Shown: in pieces, positions 31,880-34,293 of the stretch
Layout of the letters: every line of letters starts with the position of its first letter
How positions within the stretch are numbered: the first letter of the stretch is position 1
Assembly: GCA_029974875.1 (NCBI GenBank)
Contig: JARKQP010000543.1
Coordinates: forward strand, 1 to 34,293
From: Mobilitalea sp.
Lineage (GTDB): Bacteria; Bacillota_A; Clostridia; Lachnospirales; Lachnospiraceae
Direction of reading: 5' to 3'
Length of the DNA: 34,293 nt
Position numbers and translations under genes: made by a program
Notes under the pieces: model-generated
The model's input: only the letters and a program-made list of their open reading frames with translations
Told to the model about the DNA's origin: nothing
Databases searched by the model: none

Positions 31880-31922
31880 ATTCTGATTAACTCAGCTGCA
31901 TTTATTCTGGTTACCCAGCTGC
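31880..31922 (-). repeat. Imperfect tandem repeat before the sulfatase gene
   Basis: ATTCTGATTAACTCAGCTGC (31880-31899) and ATTCTGGTTACCCAGCTGC (31904-31922) are two imperfect copies spaced 24 bases apart. They fill most of the 71-base gap between the ATPase stop and the sulfatase ribosome binding site (AGAGGG). Possible RNA processing or regulator site; no function shown. Confidence 0.6.
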
Positions 31923-31935
31923 TAAGCTTATATTG

Positions 31936-32685
31936 TTACCACCATTTAATCAATTCTGTTACCTGATTTCTCAAATCAATAAATTCCGGTGAAACAACCT
32001 TTCTTGGCATTGGCAAAGTATTGGGTAATTTCTTCTTAATTGTGGTTGGCTTGTTTGTTAAAACCAGGATATTTTCACTTAAATACACGGCCTCCTCAAT
32101 ATTATGGGTAATGAATATAACTGTCGTTCCAAGCCTTTTCCAAAGCTTTAACAGCTCGTCCTCCAATTTAAACCTAAGCTCCACATCAAGCTGCCCATAG
32201 GGCTCATCCATTAACAGTATCTCCGGCTTTACTGCAAAGGCACGTGCAATCACCACTCTTTGCAGCATAGAGGTTGACAGCTCAACGGGATAGTAATCTT
32301 TATATTTTGTCAGGCCTACAATGTCTAAGACCTCTGCAACCTCCTGCTTAATTACATCCTTAGGTAATTTCTTCATCTTAAGCCCAAAGGCTACATTCTC
32401 TTCTACGGTCAGCCAGGACATCGTCGAGTATTCCTGAAAAATATATGCTATATTATGCTTCCGGGGATTTACCGGCTCTCCGTTTACTAAAATTTCACCC
32501 TTACTGGGCTCATATAATTTTGTAATGCAATTTAAAAAGGTAGTTTTACCACAGCCAGTAGGTCCAACGATACAAAGAAATTCGCCTTTTTTTACATCAA
32601 AGGAGATATCATCTAACACCAGCAGATCTCCGAACTTTTTTGTCATATGGTCTACTTTTACTTTAATCTCTTCTTGATTCACCAT
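31936..32685 (-). CDS. NitT/TauT-type ABC importer ATPase, degenerate signature
   Basis: A 249-residue ATPase of the SsuB/TauB/NrtD group. Walker A GPTGCGKTTFLN, Walker B ILLMDEPYGQLD and switch His in FITHNIEEA are normal. The signature, however, is VELSTSMLQRV instead of LSGGMxQR, so two glycines are replaced. Its partner at 32700-33455 has the complementary changes, which suggests a heterodimer. The C-terminal region (LPMPRKVVSPEFIDLRNQV) is the usual family tail. The ATG is preceded by GGAGGAG. It lies 14 bases after the partner gene. Confidence 0.92.
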   Translation of the reverse strand: MVNQEEIKVKVDHMTKKFGDLLVLDDISFDVKKGEFLCIVGPTGCGKTTFLNCITKLYEPSKGEILVNGEPVNPRKHNIAYIFQEYSTMSWLTVEENVAFGLKMKKLPKDVIKQEVAEVLDIVGLTKYKDYYPVELSTSMLQRVVIARAFAVKPEILLMDEPYGQLDVELRFKLEDELLKLWKRLGTTVIFITHNIEEAVYLSENILVLTNKPTTIKKKLPNTLPMPRKVVSPEFIDLRNQVTELIKWW

Positions 32686-32699
32686 CTCCGCGTCTCCTC

Positions 32700-33455
32700 C
32701 TAAACAGTTTTATCTACAATGGAAGATATTTCTTCTCTAAGCTCTAAGAATTTCGTGTCAACATAATCACGCGGTCTGGGGAGTCCGATTTCGTATTCCC
32801 GTTTTATCTTTGTCGGGCAATTTGTCAAAACTACGATTCTGTCAGCAAGATAAATTGCCTCTTCTATATTATTTGTTACGAAAACGATGGTCCGTTTTTC
32901 ACGTTCCCATATTTTCATAAGATCCTCCTGCATCAAATACCGGGTCTGTGCATCCAAATGCCCGAAGGGCTCATCCATGAACAAAACCTCCGGCTCTATG
33001 CAATACGCCCTGGCGATACCCACGCGCTGCTGCATACCTCCTGACAGCTGCGCCGGATAGGATTTCTCAAATCCTTGCAGGCCAACCAGATCAATATAAT
33101 ATTGGGCCCGCTTTAACCGCTCCTTTTTGGGAACGTTTTTCATTTTTAGCCCGTATTCCACATTTCCCATAACGGTCAGCCACGGAAATAGCGCCATCCG
33201 CTGATATACAACCCCTCTTTCCGGTCCGGGCTTGTCCACAATTTTATCATTGACCCGGACTTCACCCTGTGTTGCACGTTCGAGTCCTGCCATACAATTG
33301 ATCAGCGTTGATTTACCACACTGTCCGGGGCCAAAAAGCACCAGGAATTCATTTTCACGGACCTTCAATTCCACATTATCTATAACAGGCACAGCTCCAC
33401 GGGCAGTATCAAATGTTTTTCCGAGATTATGGCATACAATAATTTCCTTACTCAT
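32700..33455 (-). CDS. NitT/TauT-type ABC importer ATPase, altered Walker A and switch
   Basis: A 251-residue ATPase paralogous to the one at 31936-32685. It keeps signature LSGGMQQRV and Walker B VLFMDEPFGHLD. Walker A is GPGQCGKSTL (Gln for the second conserved Gly), and the switch position is Asn (FVTNNIEEA, normally THxxEEA). Its own ATP site is therefore probably impaired, while its signature can complete the partner's site. An ATG at 33473 is possible, but the one at 33455 overlaps the permease stop as ATGA and matches the family N-terminus, so it is preferred. Confidence 0.9.
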   Translation of the reverse strand: MSKEIIVCHNLGKTFDTARGAVPVIDNVELKVRENEFLVLFGPGQCGKSTLINCMAGLERATQGEVRVNDKIVDKPGPERGVVYQRMALFPWLTVMGNVEYGLKMKNVPKKERLKRAQYYIDLVGLQGFEKSYPAQLSGGMQQRVGIARAYCIEPEVLFMDEPFGHLDAQTRYLMQEDLMKIWEREKRTIVFVTNNIEEAIYLADRIVVLTNCPTKIKREYEIGLPRPRDYVDTKFLELREEISSIVDKTV

Positions 33456-34243
33456 TTTCCTCTCACTCTCCATCTACAAAGTTTTGCTTCTATTGCCCGC
33501 ATCGAAACTGCTAATATATAGCCAACAATGCCAATCGCAACGATACCGACCAGAATCTGCACCGTGCTGTTGGAATCCTGCCCTTTAATGATTAACCAGC
33601 CAACACCCTCGGTTGAACGCACCATTTCAGCAGCAACAACCGTAGCCCAGGAGGTTCCGATTGCAATCTGTAAGCCGGCAAATATATGAGGGATACAGGA
33701 GGGTAAAACTATGGTCATAAATACCTGGCGGTTATTTGCACCTAACATTTTTGCCGCTCCCATCAATTCCGGGTCTACTGACTTTACCCCGGAATACGCA
33801 TTCATCGTTATGCCACAAAAAGCCGCATAAAAAATCAGGAAATATTTTGAGCCTTCTCCCAATCCGAACCAAAGGATTGACAGCGGGATCCAGGCAATCG
33901 GCGGAATCGGCCTGATAATTTCAAACAATGGCCTGACAATTGCATCAATTGCTTTAATCCATCCCATTAAAATACCGATAACTATTCCGGCAATGGAACC
34001 CAATAAAAATCCGACCATTACACGGGAAAGGCTCCAGAAAATATGCATTTGGATCGTATAGGTTCCCATTGGATCCACAACGCTGGCAAAGAACTTATGC
34101 AGTACCACAAAGGGACCTGACAGCAGCTTACCGACCTCTGTAAATGAAACTGCCAATTGCCACAGACAGAGAAAGGCTATGATAGAAATTCCCGCACATA
34201 TCATCTTTTCATAGCGGGAAGCATCCTTAAATCTATTTTTCAT
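33452..34243 (-). CDS. NitT/TauT-type ABC importer permease
   Basis: A 263-residue permease of the SsuC/TauC type with about six hydrophobic helices. The EAA loop is present as MGAAKMLGANNRQVFMTIVLP, and RPIPPIAWIPLSILWFGLGE is a classic family stretch. The family imports sulfonates, taurine, nitrate, thiamine precursors and similar compounds. It overlaps the ATPase by four bases, and its own ATG overlaps the stop of a further upstream gene in the same way, so the genes form one tight operon. The substrate could be a sulfated or sulfonated compound, given the sulfatase. Confidence 0.93.
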   Translation of the reverse strand: MKNRFKDASRYEKMICAGISIIAFLCLWQLAVSFTEVGKLLSGPFVVLHKFFASVVDPMGTYTIQMHIFWSLSRVMVGFLLGSIAGIVIGILMGWIKAIDAIVRPLFEIIRPIPPIAWIPLSILWFGLGEGSKYFLIFYAAFCGITMNAYSGVKSVDPELMGAAKMLGANNRQVFMTIVLPSCIPHIFAGLQIAIGTSWATVVAAEMVRSTEGVGWLIIKGQDSNSTVQILVGIVAIGIVGYILAVSMRAIEAKLCRWRVRGK

Positions 34244-34293
34244 ATGCGCTTGGTTCCTTTCACAATTTTATTTTCAACAAAGGATAAAAGCCA
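34240..34293 (-). CDS. C-terminal end of an upstream gene, probably a second permease
   Basis: The last 17 residues before a TGA (34242-34240) read WLLSFVENKIVKGTKRI and overlap the permease ATG as ATGA. A hydrophobic end followed by VENKIVKGTKR resembles the C-terminal tail of SsuC-type permeases, where an aromatic or hydrophobic helix is followed by ExxxxxW/K. Given two ATPases, a second permease would complete a heteromeric transporter. Only 54 bases are visible, so this is tentative. The rest of the gene lies outside the window. Confidence 0.45.
   Translation of the reverse strand, partial: WLLSFVENKIVKGTKRI

Noticed and set aside
1..34293. CRISPR arrays, rRNA, tRNA genes or complete insertion sequences
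   Set aside because: No repeat-spacer pattern, no rRNA or tRNA-like sequence and no transposase was found on either strand by reading.

Overview
The window looks like chromosome of an anaerobic, low-to-moderate G+C Firmicute, most likely a Lachnospiraceae-type clostridium. The basis is the gene mix: YesM/YesN-type two-component genes, CUT2 (ribose-type) ABC importers with lipoprotein binding proteins, a T-box-controlled isoleucyl-tRNA synthetase, a c-di-AMP receptor of the PstA/DarA family, a three-gene ECF transporter with an AraC regulator, and strong AGGAGG-type ribosome binding sites. The species assignment is an inference. No rRNA, tRNA, CRISPR array, intact transposase or phage gene was seen.

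Layout. 1-2206: the end of a TetR regulator, a strong terminator, a RhuM-family gene fragment, a PstA/DarA c-di-AMP receptor with an unusual repeated SD/anti-SD leader, a GNAT acetyltransferase, a 42-residue membrane protein, and a 124-bp palindromic MITE-like element. 2265-17020: two parallel CUT2-type uptake loci. Locus A, read right to left, is response regulator, histidine kinase, a degenerate ABC ATPase, binding protein, ATPase, permease and an intact metallo-beta-lactamase-fold (MBL) hydrolase. Locus B is binding protein, ATPase, permease and an alpha/beta-hydrolase remnant, together with a divergent LysR regulator and a second MBL protein whose metal site is damaged. 17304-22024: a heterodimeric ABC exporter with one degenerate nucleotide site and a divergent AraC regulator. 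22264-25997: ileS with its T-box leader and a near-consensus promoter; the enzyme carries a His-rich octapeptide repeat in its editing domain. 26018-29977: an ECF transporter (fused double ATPase, EcfT, Trep_Strep-type S component) divergent from an AraC regulator. 29993-34293: a cytoplasmic Cys-type sulfatase at the end of an operon for a NitT/TauT-type importer with two different ATPases and probably two different permeases.

The best candidates for an undescribed system are these. (1) The pseudo-ATPase at 6844-8190 is a shortened RbsA-like protein without usable Walker A or signature motifs. It sits between a sensor kinase that has almost no extracellular domain and the transporter genes that kinase probably controls, which suggests that transport state is sensed through a dead ATPase. 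(2) Two paralogous CUT2/MBL pairs lie side by side, one MBL protein with intact metal ligands and one with two ligands replaced. (3) The two ATPases of the sulfatase operon carry complementary substitutions that predict one working and one dead ATP site, an arrangement familiar in exporters but unusual in an importer. (4) The His-rich repeat inside IleRS.
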